Shown piece by piece: positions 23,068-31,216 of a stretch of 48,018 nucleotides of DNA; position 1 is the stretch's first letter; every line of letters starts with the position of its first letter. Below the pieces are notes generated by a model, which made no database searches, was not told the DNA's origin, and worked only from the letters and a program-made list of their open reading frames with translations. The DNA is from JACMQX01 sp044225675. GTDB taxonomy: Bacteria; Pseudomonadota; Gammaproteobacteria; Burkholderiales; Burkholderiaceae_C. Both the position numbers and the translations under genes were made by a program. The stretch is taken from positions 1 through 48,018 of the forward strand of contig JBGAIH010000035.1 of NCBI GenBank assembly GCA_044225675.1, read 5' to 3'.

Positions 23068-24887
23068 CAGAAGGACTCCGGTGCGAGGGCGTTGACGCTG
23101 TCGGCACCTTCGACGATGCTGTCACGCACGCCGGGGGCCTTGCTGAGGATGTGTTCGGCGTAGAAGCGCGCCGTGGCGATCTTGGCCTGCATGAAGGGCA
23201 CGTCGCGGCCGGCGGCCAGCTCGCCTTCGGCCGCCACCAGCGCACGCGCCATCTGCCAGCCGGCGATCACGTTGCCGGCCAGCAGCAGGTAGGGCACGGA
23301 GCCGGCGAACGCGGCGTTCGGCGAGGCCTTGGTGTTGCCGGCGATGAAGTCGATCACGTCGAGCAGCGCCAGGCGCGCAGCCGTCAGCCGCTTGAGCATG
23401 GAGCGGGCCGCGTCGCTGCCGGACTTTGCCAGCTGCGCCTCGGTCGCCTCGATCTGGCCGACGATGGCGCGCGCGGTCTGGCCGCCATCGCGCGCTGTCT
23501 TGCGGCCGACCAGGTCGTTGGCCTGGATCGCGGTCGTGCCTTCGTAGATCGGCAGGATGCGCGAATCGCGGTAGTGCTGGGCGGCGCCCGTCTCCTCGAT
23601 GAAGCCCATGCCGCCATGGATCTGCACGCCCAGCGAGGTGACCTCCAGGCTCATCTCGGTGCTGTAGCCCTTGACCAGCGGCACCATGAATTCATAGAAG
23701 GACTGGTTCTGCCTGCGCACCTCGGCGTCAGGGTGGTGGTGCGCCGCGTCGTAGGCCGCTGCGGCGGTGGTGGCCATGGCGCGGCAGGCTTCGGTATAGG
23801 CCCGCATTGTCATGAGCATGCGCTTGACGTCGGGGTGGTGGATGATGGGCGCGCTCGCGCCCAGGCTGCCATCCACCGGGCGCGACTGCACGCGGTCGCG
23901 CGCATACTGCACCGCCTTCTGGTAGGCCCGCTCGGCCACGGCGATACCCTGCACGCCGACCGCATACCGCGCGGCATTCATCATGATGAACATGTACTCG
24001 AGGCCGCGGTTCTCCTGGCCCACGAGGTAGCCGATGGCCCCCGGCGTGGCCGAGCCGCCGTCGCGCGCGGCCAGGCCGTCGCCGAACTGCAGCACGGCCG
24101 TCGGCGAGGCCTTGATGCCCAGCTTGTGCTCGATGCTCACGCAGTAGGCGTCGTTGCGCGCGCCCACCGATCCGTCCTGGTTCACCAGGTACTTGGGCAC
24201 GACGAACAGGCTGATGCCCTTGACGCCCTCGGGCGCGCCGGCCACGCGGGCCAGCACGAGGTGGACGATGTTCTCGGCCATGTCGTGCTCGCCGTAGGTG
24301 ATGAAGATCTTGGTGCCGAAGATCCGGTAGGTGCCGTCAGCCTGCGGCTCGGCGCGCGTGCGCACGAGCGCGAGGTCCGAGCCGGCCTGCGGCTCGGTGA
24401 GGTTCATGGTGCCGGTCCATTTGCCGCTCACCAGGTTTTCCAGATAGGTGGCCTTGAGCGCGTCGGAGCCCGCCGTCAGCAGCGCCTCGATGGCGCCGTC
24501 GGTCAGCAGCGGGCACAGCGCGAAGCTGAGGTTGGCCGAGTTGAGCATTTCGCCGCAGGCCGCGCCGATGGTCTTGGGCAGGCCCTGGCCGCCGAAGTCC
24601 ACCGGGTGCTGCAGGCCCTGCCAGCCGCCCTCGGCGTACTGGCGGAAGGCTTCCTTGAAGCCCGGCGTGGTGGTGACCTTGAAGTCCTTCCAGCTCGACG
24701 GCTGGCGGTCGCCCTCGACGTTGAGCGGAGCGACCACCTCCTGGTTGAAGCGGGCGCACTCCTCGAGCACCGCCTGCGCGGTGTCGAAACCGGCTTCCTC
24801 GAAGCCGGGAATCGACGCGATGGCGTCGATGTTGGCCAGATGGCGGATGCCGAACAGCATGTCCTTGACGGGGGCGATGTAGCTCAT
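23067..24887 (-). CDS. Acyl-CoA dehydrogenase, long DmdC-like type
   Basis: A 606-residue FAD enzyme. The core (about residues 75-450) includes MNLTEPQAGSDLA for FAD binding and PIYEGTTAIQANDLVGRK with the catalytic glutamate; the N-terminal 40-70 residues (YIAPVKDMLFGIRHL) and the roughly 130-residue C-terminal helical extension match the long subfamily that includes 3-methylmercaptopropionyl-CoA dehydrogenase DmdC. It introduces the trans-2 double bond in an acyl-CoA and hands electrons to EtfAB, encoded just upstream. The acyl chain is unknown. Confidence 0.93.
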   Translation of the reverse strand: MSYIAPVKDMLFGIRHLANIDAIASIPGFEEAGFDTAQAVLEECARFNQEVVAPLNVEGDRQPSSWKDFKVTTTPGFKEAFRQYAEGGWQGLQHPVDFGGQGLPKTIGAACGEMLNSANLSFALCPLLTDGAIEALLTAGSDALKATYLENLVSGKWTGTMNLTEPQAGSDLALVRTRAEPQADGTYRIFGTKIFITYGEHDMAENIVHLVLARVAGAPEGVKGISLFVVPKYLVNQDGSVGARNDAYCVSIEHKLGIKASPTAVLQFGDGLAARDGGSATPGAIGYLVGQENRGLEYMFIMMNAARYAVGVQGIAVAERAYQKAVQYARDRVQSRPVDGSLGASAPIIHHPDVKRMLMTMRAYTEACRAMATTAAAAYDAAHHHPDAEVRRQNQSFYEFMVPLVKGYSTEMSLEVTSLGVQIHGGMGFIEETGAAQHYRDSRILPIYEGTTAIQANDLVGRKTARDGGQTARAIVGQIEATEAQLAKSGSDAARSMLKRLTAARLALLDVIDFIAGNTKASPNAAFAGSVPYLLLAGNVIAGWQMARALVAAEGELAAGRDVPFMQAKIATARFYAEHILSKAPGVRDSIVEGADSVNALAPESF

Positions 24888-24932
24888 GTCATGTCTCTCC
24901 GAAAGGGAACGGCGGCTTGCGCGCCACCGGTG

Positions 24933-24955
24933 GGCCCTGCTCCACTGGCAGGGCC
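24933..24955 (-). terminator. Hairpin between etfA and the acyl-CoA dehydrogenase gene
   Basis: GGCCCTGC (24933-24940) and GCAGGGCC (24948-24955) form a perfect 8-bp stem with a 7-base loop, 46 bases before the acyl-CoA dehydrogenase start. No U-run follows on the minus strand. It may be an attenuator or an mRNA processing site. Confidence 0.4.
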
Positions 24956-25001
24956 TGCCGGGCCGGGGCTCTTTTTGCGACCCGCTTGCCCGGCTCGGCC
25001 T

Positions 25002-25020
25002 GACCGCCCCGCGGGCGGTC
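25002..25020 (-). terminator. Hairpin just after etfA
   Basis: GACCGCCC (25002-25009) and GGGCGGTC (25013-25020) form an 8-bp stem with a 3-base loop, 21 bases downstream of the etfA stop. With the second hairpin nearby it could reduce transcription into the acyl-CoA dehydrogenase gene. Confidence 0.5.
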
Positions 25021-25041
25021 GCAGGCCTGTCCTGCAGCGCC

Positions 25042-25974
25042 TTACAGCGCGGCGACGAGTTCCGGCACGGCGGTGAACAGGTCGGCTTCGAGGCCGTAGT
25101 CGGCCACCGAGAAGATCGGCGCTTCCGGGTCCTTGTTGATCGCCACGATCACCTTGGAGTCCTTCATGCCGGCCAGATGCTGGATCGCGCCCGAGATGCC
25201 CGCCGCGATGTACAGCTGCGGCGCCACGATCTTGCCCGTCTGGCCCACCTGCCAGTCGTTGGGCGCGTAGCCGGCATCCACCGCCGCGCGGCTGGCGCCC
25301 AGGGCGGCGCCCAGCTTGTCGGCCAGCGGCGTCATGACCTCGTTGAACTTCTCTGCCGAGCCCAGCGCCCGGCCGCCCGAGACGATGATCTTGGCCGCCG
25401 TCAGCTCCGGCCGGTCGCTCTTGGCGATCTCGCTGCCCTTGAACGTGCTCTTGCCGCTGTCGGCCACGCCGCCAGCGGTCTCCACCGCGGCGCTGCCACC
25501 GGTGGCCGCCGCGGCGTCGAAGCCGGTGGTGCGCACCGTGATCACCTTCGTCGCGTCGGCGCTTTGCACCGTGGCGATCGCGTTGCCCGCGTAGATCGGG
25601 CGCTCGAAGGTGTCGGCGCTCACCACCTTGGTGATGTCGCTGATCTGCCCGACGTCCAGCCTGGCCGCCACGCGCGGCGCCACGTTCTTGCCGCCAGCCG
25701 TGGCCGGAAACAGGATGTGGCTGTAGCCCGAGGCGATCGCCAGCACCTGCGCGGCCACGTTCTCGGCCAGGCCGTGCTCGAAGTGCTCGCCTTCCACATG
25801 GATCACCTTGGCCACGCCGGCCACCTGGGCCGCCGCCTTGGCGGCCTCGGCCGCGTTGTGCCCGGCCACGAGCACGTGCACGTCCCCGCCGCACTGGGCG
25901 GCCGCGGTGACGGTGTTGAGGGTCGCGCCCTTGAGGCTCGCGTTGTCGTGTTCTGCAATGACGAGTGCGGTCAT
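25042..25974 (-). CDS. etfA: Electron transfer flavoprotein alpha subunit
   Basis: A 310-residue subunit that binds FAD. The C-terminal FAD domain has IIVSGGRALGSAEKF, GQTGKIVAPQLYIAAGISGAIQHLAGM and VIVAINKDPEAPIFSVADYGLEADLF, all standard. It accepts electrons from acyl-CoA dehydrogenases and passes them to ETF-ubiquinone oxidoreductase, encoded near 46-48 kb. It starts 13 bases after etfB. It is complete. Confidence 0.97.
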   Translation of the reverse strand: MTALVIAEHDNASLKGATLNTVTAAAQCGGDVHVLVAGHNAAEAAKAAAQVAGVAKVIHVEGEHFEHGLAENVAAQVLAIASGYSHILFPATAGGKNVAPRVAARLDVGQISDITKVVSADTFERPIYAGNAIATVQSADATKVITVRTTGFDAAAATGGSAAVETAGGVADSGKSTFKGSEIAKSDRPELTAAKIIVSGGRALGSAEKFNEVMTPLADKLGAALGASRAAVDAGYAPNDWQVGQTGKIVAPQLYIAAGISGAIQHLAGMKDSKVIVAINKDPEAPIFSVADYGLEADLFTAVPELVAAL

Positions 25975-25987
25975 GTCGTGTGTCTCC

Positions 25988-26737
25988 TCAGATCACCTTG
26001 GCTTCGTTCTTGAGCTTGGCCACCAGCGTGGCCACGTCGGGCACCTTCACACCGGCGCTGCGCTTGGGCGGCTCCACCACCTTCAGCGTCTTGATGCGCG
26101 GCTTGACGTCCACGCCCAGGTCCTCGGGCTTGAAGGTGTCCAGCTGCTTCTTCTTGGCCTTCATGATGTTGGGCAGCGTCACATAACGCGGCTCATTGAG
26201 GCGCAGGTCGGTGGTCACCACCGCCGGCAGCGAAATCTGCAGCGTCTCCAGGCCGCCGTCGACCTCGCGCGTGACGCTGGCCTTGCCGTCGGCCACTTCC
26301 ACCTTGCTCGCAAACGTGGCTTGCGGCAGGTCCGCCAGCGCCGCCAGCATCTGGCCGGTCTGGTTGCAGTCGTCGTCGATCGCCTGCTTGCCCAGAATCA
26401 CGAGGCCCGGCTGCTCCTTGTCCATCACCGCCTTGAGCAGCTTGGCCACCGCCAGCGGCTGCAGCTCCTCGGCCGTCTCCACCAGGATCGCGCGGTCCGC
26501 GCCGATGGCCATCGCCGTGCGCAGCGTCTCCTGGCACTGGGTCACGCCGCAGGACACCGCGATGATCTCGGTGGCCACGTCCTTTTCCTTCAGGCGCACG
26601 GCCTCTTCGACCGCGATCTCGTCGAACGGGTTCATGCTCATCTTGACGTTGGCGATGTCCACGCCCGTGCCGTCCGACTTCACTCGCACTTTCACGTTGT
26701 AGTCGACCACGCGTTTGACCGCGACCAGAATCTTCAT
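25988..26737 (-). CDS. etfB: Electron transfer flavoprotein beta subunit
   Basis: A 249-residue subunit that binds AMP and docks on EtfA. It starts MKILVAVKRVVDYNVKVRVKSDG and has the conserved helix KMSMNPFDEIAVEEAVRLKE and the segment LPAVVTTDLRLNEPRYVTLPNIMKAKKKQ that contacts acyl-CoA dehydrogenases. The start at 26737 gives the usual length; the frame is open further upstream but runs through the promoter region. It is first in the etfB-etfA-acyl-CoA dehydrogenase-nitronate monooxygenase unit. Confidence 0.97.
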   Translation of the reverse strand: MKILVAVKRVVDYNVKVRVKSDGTGVDIANVKMSMNPFDEIAVEEAVRLKEKDVATEIIAVSCGVTQCQETLRTAMAIGADRAILVETAEELQPLAVAKLLKAVMDKEQPGLVILGKQAIDDDCNQTGQMLAALADLPQATFASKVEVADGKASVTREVDGGLETLQISLPAVVTTDLRLNEPRYVTLPNIMKAKKKQLDTFKPEDLGVDVKPRIKTLKVVEPPKRSAGVKVPDVATLVAKLKNEAKVI

Positions 26738-26766
26738 GCTGGAATGCTCCGTAGGTAGTTTTGGAA

Positions 26767-26782
26767 TTGACGTATACGTAAA
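26767..26782 (-). promoter_or_regulatory. Operator-like palindrome close to etfB
   Basis: TTGACGTATACGTAAA is a 16-bp palindrome with one mismatch and a perfect ACGTATACGT core, 29 bases before etfB. It resembles MerR-type LiuR sites known upstream of acyl-CoA catabolism genes; that link is from memory of the motif and is an inference. Confidence 0.5.
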
Positions 26783-26855
26783 CTCAACGATTCTATGCGG
26801 CGCTGCATCAACGCCCAAATGCAGGGCCATCGGCCTTGTGAACCGATGCCAAAAT

Positions 26856-26882
26856 AGAACGACCGTTCTTTTTTTGATTATA
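26856..26882 (-). promoter_or_regulatory. etfB promoter with TetR-like operator
   Basis: On the minus strand a TATAAT -10 box (26877-26882) is followed by a 6-2-6 palindrome, AGAACG (26856-26861), two bases, CGTTCT (26864-26869), placed over the expected transcription start. GTGAAT at 26900-26905 is a weak -35 at 17 bases. The half-site AACG with CGTT is common for TetR-family repressors. Confidence 0.55.
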
Positions 26883-26997
26883 GGCCGCTGGACGCCGAAA
26901 TTCACCAACCACGTGGTCGGCTAATCCGGGTAAGTCAGGACAAGCTGGCGGCACATGCAGCATTAAAGTTTGCATCACCCTCTTGATGGAGCCCTGC

Positions 26998-28014
26998 ATG
27001 ACCCGCCTGCCCCTCTCCCTGGTTGCCGCCGCTGCCGCACTGGCCGCTGGCGCCACCGGCGCACAGACCGTGTTCACCGTGTCGTCCTGGGTCCCGCCGA
27101 CCCATGCCCTGAGCGTCGCCCAGAAGGAGTGGTGCGACCTGCTCGAGAAGAACACCACCGGCAAGATGAAGTGCAACATCCTGCCGCGCGGCGTCTCGGC
27201 GCCCCCCGGCACCTTCGATGCCGTCAAGAACGGCCTGGCCGACATCTCGTTCACCGTGCACGGCTACACCCCGGGCCGATTCGTGTACACGCAGATGGCC
27301 GAGTTCCCCTTCCTTGGCAACACCTCGGAGCCGATCTCGGTGGCCTTCAACAAGGTGGCCATGAAGCATCCCGAATTCGCGGCCGAGCACCAGGGCGTGA
27401 AGGTCATCACCTTCTTCACCCACGGCCCGGGCATCGTGTTCAACACCAAGAAGCCTGTCACCCGGGCGGAAGACCTGCAGGGCCTCAAGTGGCGCGTGGG
27501 CGGCGGCATGGTCAACGAGATCACCAAGGTCCTGAACATGAACGTCACTCTCAAGCCGGCGACCGACTCCTACGAGCTGCTGTCCGGCGGCGTGATGGAC
27601 GGCACGCTGTTCCCGGCCGAGTCGACCGAGTCCTTCAAGATCGACAAGATCATCAAGCACGCCACCTTCTTCCCGGGCGGTCTCTATAACACCAGCTTCG
27701 TGTTCATGATGAACCAGGCGCGGTACGACAAGCTCAGCGCCGACGAGAAGAAGGCCGTGGACGCGATCTCGGGCGAGACGGCCGCCCGCATGTTCGGCCG
27801 CAACTGGGACAAGGTCGACCGCCGCGGCGTCGCGCTCATGCAGGCCAACGGCGTGCAGATGGTCAAGGCCGACGCGAAGTTCGTGGCCGACGTGAAGTCC
27901 CGCACCTCCGGTCTCGAAGCCAAGTGGGTCAAGGACTCGGAGGCCAAGGGGCTCAAGGGCGCCGACAAGGTGCTGGCCGACTTCCGCGCCGAGATCGCCC
28001 GCCAGGAAAAGTAG
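26998..28014 (+). CDS. dctP: TRAP transporter periplasmic binding subunit DctP
   Basis: A 338-residue solute receptor of the DctP family. A signal peptide (residues 1 to about 22, LSLVAAAAALAAGATGAQ) precedes TVFTVSSWVPPTHALSVAQKEWCDLLEKNTTGKMK. The central GLKWRVGGGMVNEITKVLN contains the arginine that usually grips the substrate carboxylate. The ATG at 26998 is chosen for GGAG at 26988-26991 six bases upstream. It delivers an organic acid to DctQM encoded next. Confidence 0.93.
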   Translation: MTRLPLSLVAAAAALAAGATGAQTVFTVSSWVPPTHALSVAQKEWCDLLEKNTTGKMKCNILPRGVSAPPGTFDAVKNGLADISFTVHGYTPGRFVYTQMAEFPFLGNTSEPISVAFNKVAMKHPEFAAEHQGVKVITFFTHGPGIVFNTKKPVTRAEDLQGLKWRVGGGMVNEITKVLNMNVTLKPATDSYELLSGGVMDGTLFPAESTESFKIDKIIKHATFFPGGLYNTSFVFMMNQARYDKLSADEKKAVDAISGETAARMFGRNWDKVDRRGVALMQANGVQMVKADAKFVADVKSRTSGLEAKWVKDSEAKGLKGADKVLADFRAEIARQEK

Positions 28015-28039
28015 GCCTCGCAGGGACCGGCCTGGCCGG

Positions 28040-28048
28040 CCCCCCCCC
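28040..28048 (+). repeat. C9 homopolymer between dctP and dctQ
   Basis: Nine cytosines flanked by GGCCGG and GGCC, so the tract sits in the loop of a possible GGCC hairpin in the dctP-dctQ gap. Length changes here would not alter a protein but could alter RNA folding before dctQ. Confidence 0.6.
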
Positions 28049-28101
28049 GGCCGCAGCTCGCGCGGGCGGCGGCCTCCTGAAGCGCTGACGAAAGATTTCC
28101 C

Positions 28102-28587
28102 TTGAACAAGTTCCTCGAAGCCGCCTGCGGCCTGATCGCCGCCGTCGCGCTGTTCGCCATCATGGCGCTCACCTTCTTCGACGTCGGTGGCCGCAAGCTG
28201 CTGTCCAACTCCATCCCCGGCTCGCTGGAGCTGACCGAACTGCTCATGGTGGTGGTGATCTTCGCCGCCCTGCCGCTGGTGACGCTGCGCGGCGAGCACG
28301 TGGTGTTCGACTCGCTCGATGCCCACCTGCCGGCGGCGGTCGGCAAGATCCAGCGCGCGCTCGTGAACCTGGTGTGCGCCGCTGCCATGATCGCGCTGGC
28401 CTGGCTGATGTGGGACGCGGGCGGCCAGTTCCTCGCCACCGGCGAGACCACGGCGCAGCTGAAGATCCTCAAGGCCCCGTTTCTCTACGGCATGAGCGTG
28501 ATGTGCGCCGTGACGGGCCTGATCCACCTGAGTCTGCTGGCGCAGGCGCCGCGTGAACTGGCCGAAGGCGAAGGGGTCGCCCTGTGA
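28102..28587 (+). CDS. dctQ: TRAP transporter small membrane subunit DctQ
   Basis: A 161-residue protein with four membrane helices: residues about 8-25, 46-65, 90-110 and 130-150. The motif FFDVGGRKLLSNSIPGSLELTELLMV is typical of DctQ. The start is a TTG at 28102, because the next ATG falls inside the first helix and the N-terminus NKFLEAACGLIAAV fits the family. It joins DctM in the membrane. Its stop overlaps the dctM GTG by four bases. Confidence 0.88.
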   Translation: MNKFLEAACGLIAAVALFAIMALTFFDVGGRKLLSNSIPGSLELTELLMVVVIFAALPLVTLRGEHVVFDSLDAHLPAAVGKIQRALVNLVCAAAMIALAWLMWDAGGQFLATGETTAQLKILKAPFLYGMSVMCAVTGLIHLSLLAQAPRELAEGEGVAL

Positions 28588-29876
28588 CGGCCGCGCTGAT
28601 CGGCTTTGCCGCGATCTTCCTGCTGGCGCTGCTGCGCCTGCCGCTGGCGTTTGCCATGGGGCTGGTCGGCATCGTCGGCATGGGCCTGACGCGCGGCTGG
28701 CACGCGGCCTTTGCCAGCACCGTGCAGGTCGTGCACGAGACGGGCTTCGCCTACACGCTGTCGGTGATCCCGCTGTTCATCCTCATGGGCAACTTCGTCG
28801 CGCGCGCGGGTCTGGCGCACGAGCTGTTTCGCGCCGCCTATGCCTTCATCGGCCATCGCCGCGGCGGCCTGGCCCATGCCACGGTGGCTGCCTGCGCCGG
28901 CTTTGGCGCGATCTGCGGCTCGTCCATCGCCACGGCTGCGACGATGAGCCGCGTGGCCTATCCGTCGATGAAGGAAATGGGCTACAGCGACTCGATGTCC
29001 ACCGGCGTCATGGCCGTGGGCGGCACGCTGGGCATCATGATCCCTCCGTCGACCATCATGGTGATCTACGGCATCATCACCGAGACCCACATCGGCAAGC
29101 TGTTCGCCGCCGGCGTGATCCCGGGCCTTCTGACCGCGCTGCTGCTGATGGGCGCCATCGCCCTCATGACGCTGCACGATCCCGAGCACGCACCGGCCGG
29201 CCGGCGCAGCAGCTGGCCCGAGCGCTGGCATGCGCTTCGCGGCATCTGGGGCGTGGTGCTGCTCGTTGTGGTGGTGCTCGGCGGCATCTATGGCGGCTTC
29301 TTCACCGCCACGGAAGGCGCTGGCTTCGGTGCCGCCGGCGCCTTTCTGTTCGCGCTGGCGCGGCGGCGGCTGACCTGGGCCATCCTGCTGCAGGTGCTGG
29401 TGGAGTCCGCCCGTACCACGGCCATGCTGTTCACGCTGCTGATCGCAGCCACCATCTTTGCCAACTTCGTGAACTTCACGACGCTGCCCAATGACCTCAA
29501 GGAATGGATCACCCACCTGGGGCTGTCGCCGGTGATGATCGTCACCGCGATGATGCTGATCTACGTGGTGCTGGGTACGGTGATGGAAGAGCTCACCATG
29601 GTGCTGCTGACCATTCCGCTGTTCTTCCCCATCGTCACCTCGCTCGGCTTCGACCCGGTGTGGTTCGGCGTGCTGATCGTGATGATCGTGCAGATCGGCC
29701 TGATCTCGCCGCCCGTGGGCATGAACCTGTTCGTGCTCAATGCGCTGCTGCCGGGCGTGGGCCTGACCACCATCTTCCGCGGCTGCTGGCCTTTCGTCGC
29801 GGTCCTCGTGCTGATGCTCGGGCTGCTGATCGCGTTCCCGCAGCTCAGTCTCTGGCTGCCGTCGATGATGGGCTGA
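28584..29876 (+). CDS. dctM: TRAP transporter large permease subunit DctM
   Basis: A 430-residue permease with about 11-12 helices. Landmarks are LPLAFAMGLVGIVGMG, SVIPLFILMGNFVARAG, CAGFGAICGSSIATAATMSRVAYPSMKEMGY and MIPPSTIMVIYGIITET, the conserved TRAP-M core. It couples solute entry to a sodium gradient. The start is GTG at 28584, in a GTGA overlap with dctQ. The 3' end overlaps the convergent MscS gene by 32 bases. Confidence 0.95.
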   Translation: MTAALIGFAAIFLLALLRLPLAFAMGLVGIVGMGLTRGWHAAFASTVQVVHETGFAYTLSVIPLFILMGNFVARAGLAHELFRAAYAFIGHRRGGLAHATVAACAGFGAICGSSIATAATMSRVAYPSMKEMGYSDSMSTGVMAVGGTLGIMIPPSTIMVIYGIITETHIGKLFAAGVIPGLLTALLLMGAIALMTLHDPEHAPAGRRSSWPERWHALRGIWGVVLLVVVVLGGIYGGFFTATEGAGFGAAGAFLFALARRRLTWAILLQVLVESARTTAMLFTLLIAATIFANFVNFTTLPNDLKEWITHLGLSPVMIVTAMMLIYVVLGTVMEELTMVLLTIPLFFPIVTSLGFDPVWFGVLIVMIVQIGLISPPVGMNLFVLNALLPGVGLTTIFRGCWPFVAVLVLMLGLLIAFPQLSLWLPSMMG

Positions 29877-31122
29877 GGTCCGCCGGCAGCGCCTTCACGT
29901 GCAGGACACGCTGCGGATAGGGAATGTCGATGCCCGACTCGCGCAGCGACCGGAGCACCGCCAGATTCACGTCCGACCGCACGTTGAGCTGGCCGTTCTC
30001 GGGATCGGAGATCCAGAACAGCAGAGTGAACTCCAGGCCGTCGGCCCCAAGATTGGCCAGGCGCGCGCCGGGCGCCGGATCGCGCAGGACGCGCTTGCTC
30101 GACAGCGCCGCGTCGACCAGCAGCCGCTGGACCAGATCGGTGTCGCTGTCATAGCCCACCGAGACGTTGACCGACAGCAGCAGCTTGGGGTCGGCCAGCG
30201 ACAGGTTCTCGATGCGCTGGGTGATCAGCATCTCGTTGGGCACGATGGACTCGCGGCCGTTGGTCGCGCGGATCAGGGTGTAGCGCGTCTTGATGTCGGA
30301 CACGGTGCCCTCGAAGCTGTCCACGCGCACCGTGTCGCCGATGCGCAGCGAGCGCTCGAACAGGATCACGAAGCCGCTCACGTAGTTGGCAGCCAGCTTC
30401 TGCAGGCCGAAGCCCAGGCCCACGCCCAGCGCGCCGCCGAGCACCGACAACGCGGTCAGATCGACGCCGATGGCCGACAGCACGAACAGCAGGCCCACCA
30501 GCATCAGCACGGCGCGGATCGCGTTGGAGGCGATCTTGCGCAGCGACAGGTCGCTCACCGTCTCGCGCAGGATGTTGCGCTCGAGCGTGGCCGACAGCCA
30601 CAGCGCGAGCACCAGCACCACGCCCGACGACAGCGTGCCCTGCACCACGCCCAGCAGGCTGATGCGCGCCTTGCCGAACATCAGGTGGATGCTCTCCATC
30701 TCTTCCATCACGGAAGGCAGCAGGCCGACGATCCACAGCACGGCGGCGATCCAGGCCATCCACGAGAACAGGCGCTCGATCAGCCGCGCGACGTTGGACG
30801 CGGGAAAGGCCGCCGTGAACACCCGCGCCAGCAGCCGGATGCCGGCCAGCGACATGAGCACCGGCACCGCCACCCGCAGCACCGCCACCGGCTGGTAGTG
30901 CTGGACGATGCGGCTGGCCGAATAGGTGAGCACGAGGGCCAGCAGCGGAAACAGCAGGCCGTCGACGATGTTGCGGCCGAACCAGACCGACTCCTTGGGC
31001 TGCCTGCGCCCCAGGCCCCAGCACAGGCCGAAGGCCAGCACCAGACAGCCGAGCAGAACGCCCACCTCGACGGTCACGCCGGGCTGGGACAGGTCACGGA
31101 TCAGTTTTTCGAGTTCGGTCAT
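29845..31122 (-). CDS. MscS-family mechanosensitive channel
   Basis: A 425-residue membrane protein: four N-terminal helices (to about residue 190), then the MscS pore helix and beta domain. The pore region reads LSVLGGALGVGLGFGLQKLAANYVSGFVILFERSLRIGDTV, the classic MscS signature, followed by the FEGTVSDIKTRYTLIRATNGRESIVPNEML beta domain. It opens under membrane tension to release solutes on osmotic downshock. The stop lies inside the end of dctM on the other strand. Confidence 0.95.
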   Translation of the reverse strand: MTELEKLIRDLSQPGVTVEVGVLLGCLVLAFGLCWGLGRRQPKESVWFGRNIVDGLLFPLLALVLTYSASRIVQHYQPVAVLRVAVPVLMSLAGIRLLARVFTAAFPASNVARLIERLFSWMAWIAAVLWIVGLLPSVMEEMESIHLMFGKARISLLGVVQGTLSSGVVLVLALWLSATLERNILRETVSDLSLRKIASNAIRAVLMLVGLLFVLSAIGVDLTALSVLGGALGVGLGFGLQKLAANYVSGFVILFERSLRIGDTVRVDSFEGTVSDIKTRYTLIRATNGRESIVPNEMLITQRIENLSLADPKLLLSVNVSVGYDSDTDLVQRLLVDAALSSKRVLRDPAPGARLANLGADGLEFTLLFWISDPENGQLNVRSDVNLAVLRSLRESGIDIPYPQRVLHVKALPADLSPSSTAARD

Positions 31123-31216
31123 CGTCAGGCAGTGCGTGTTGGCGCAGGCTCAAGGCCGGGTTCAGTCATCGGACAGGGACGGACGGGCTCGGGCCACGGC
31201 GTCCATCTGGCGCGGA

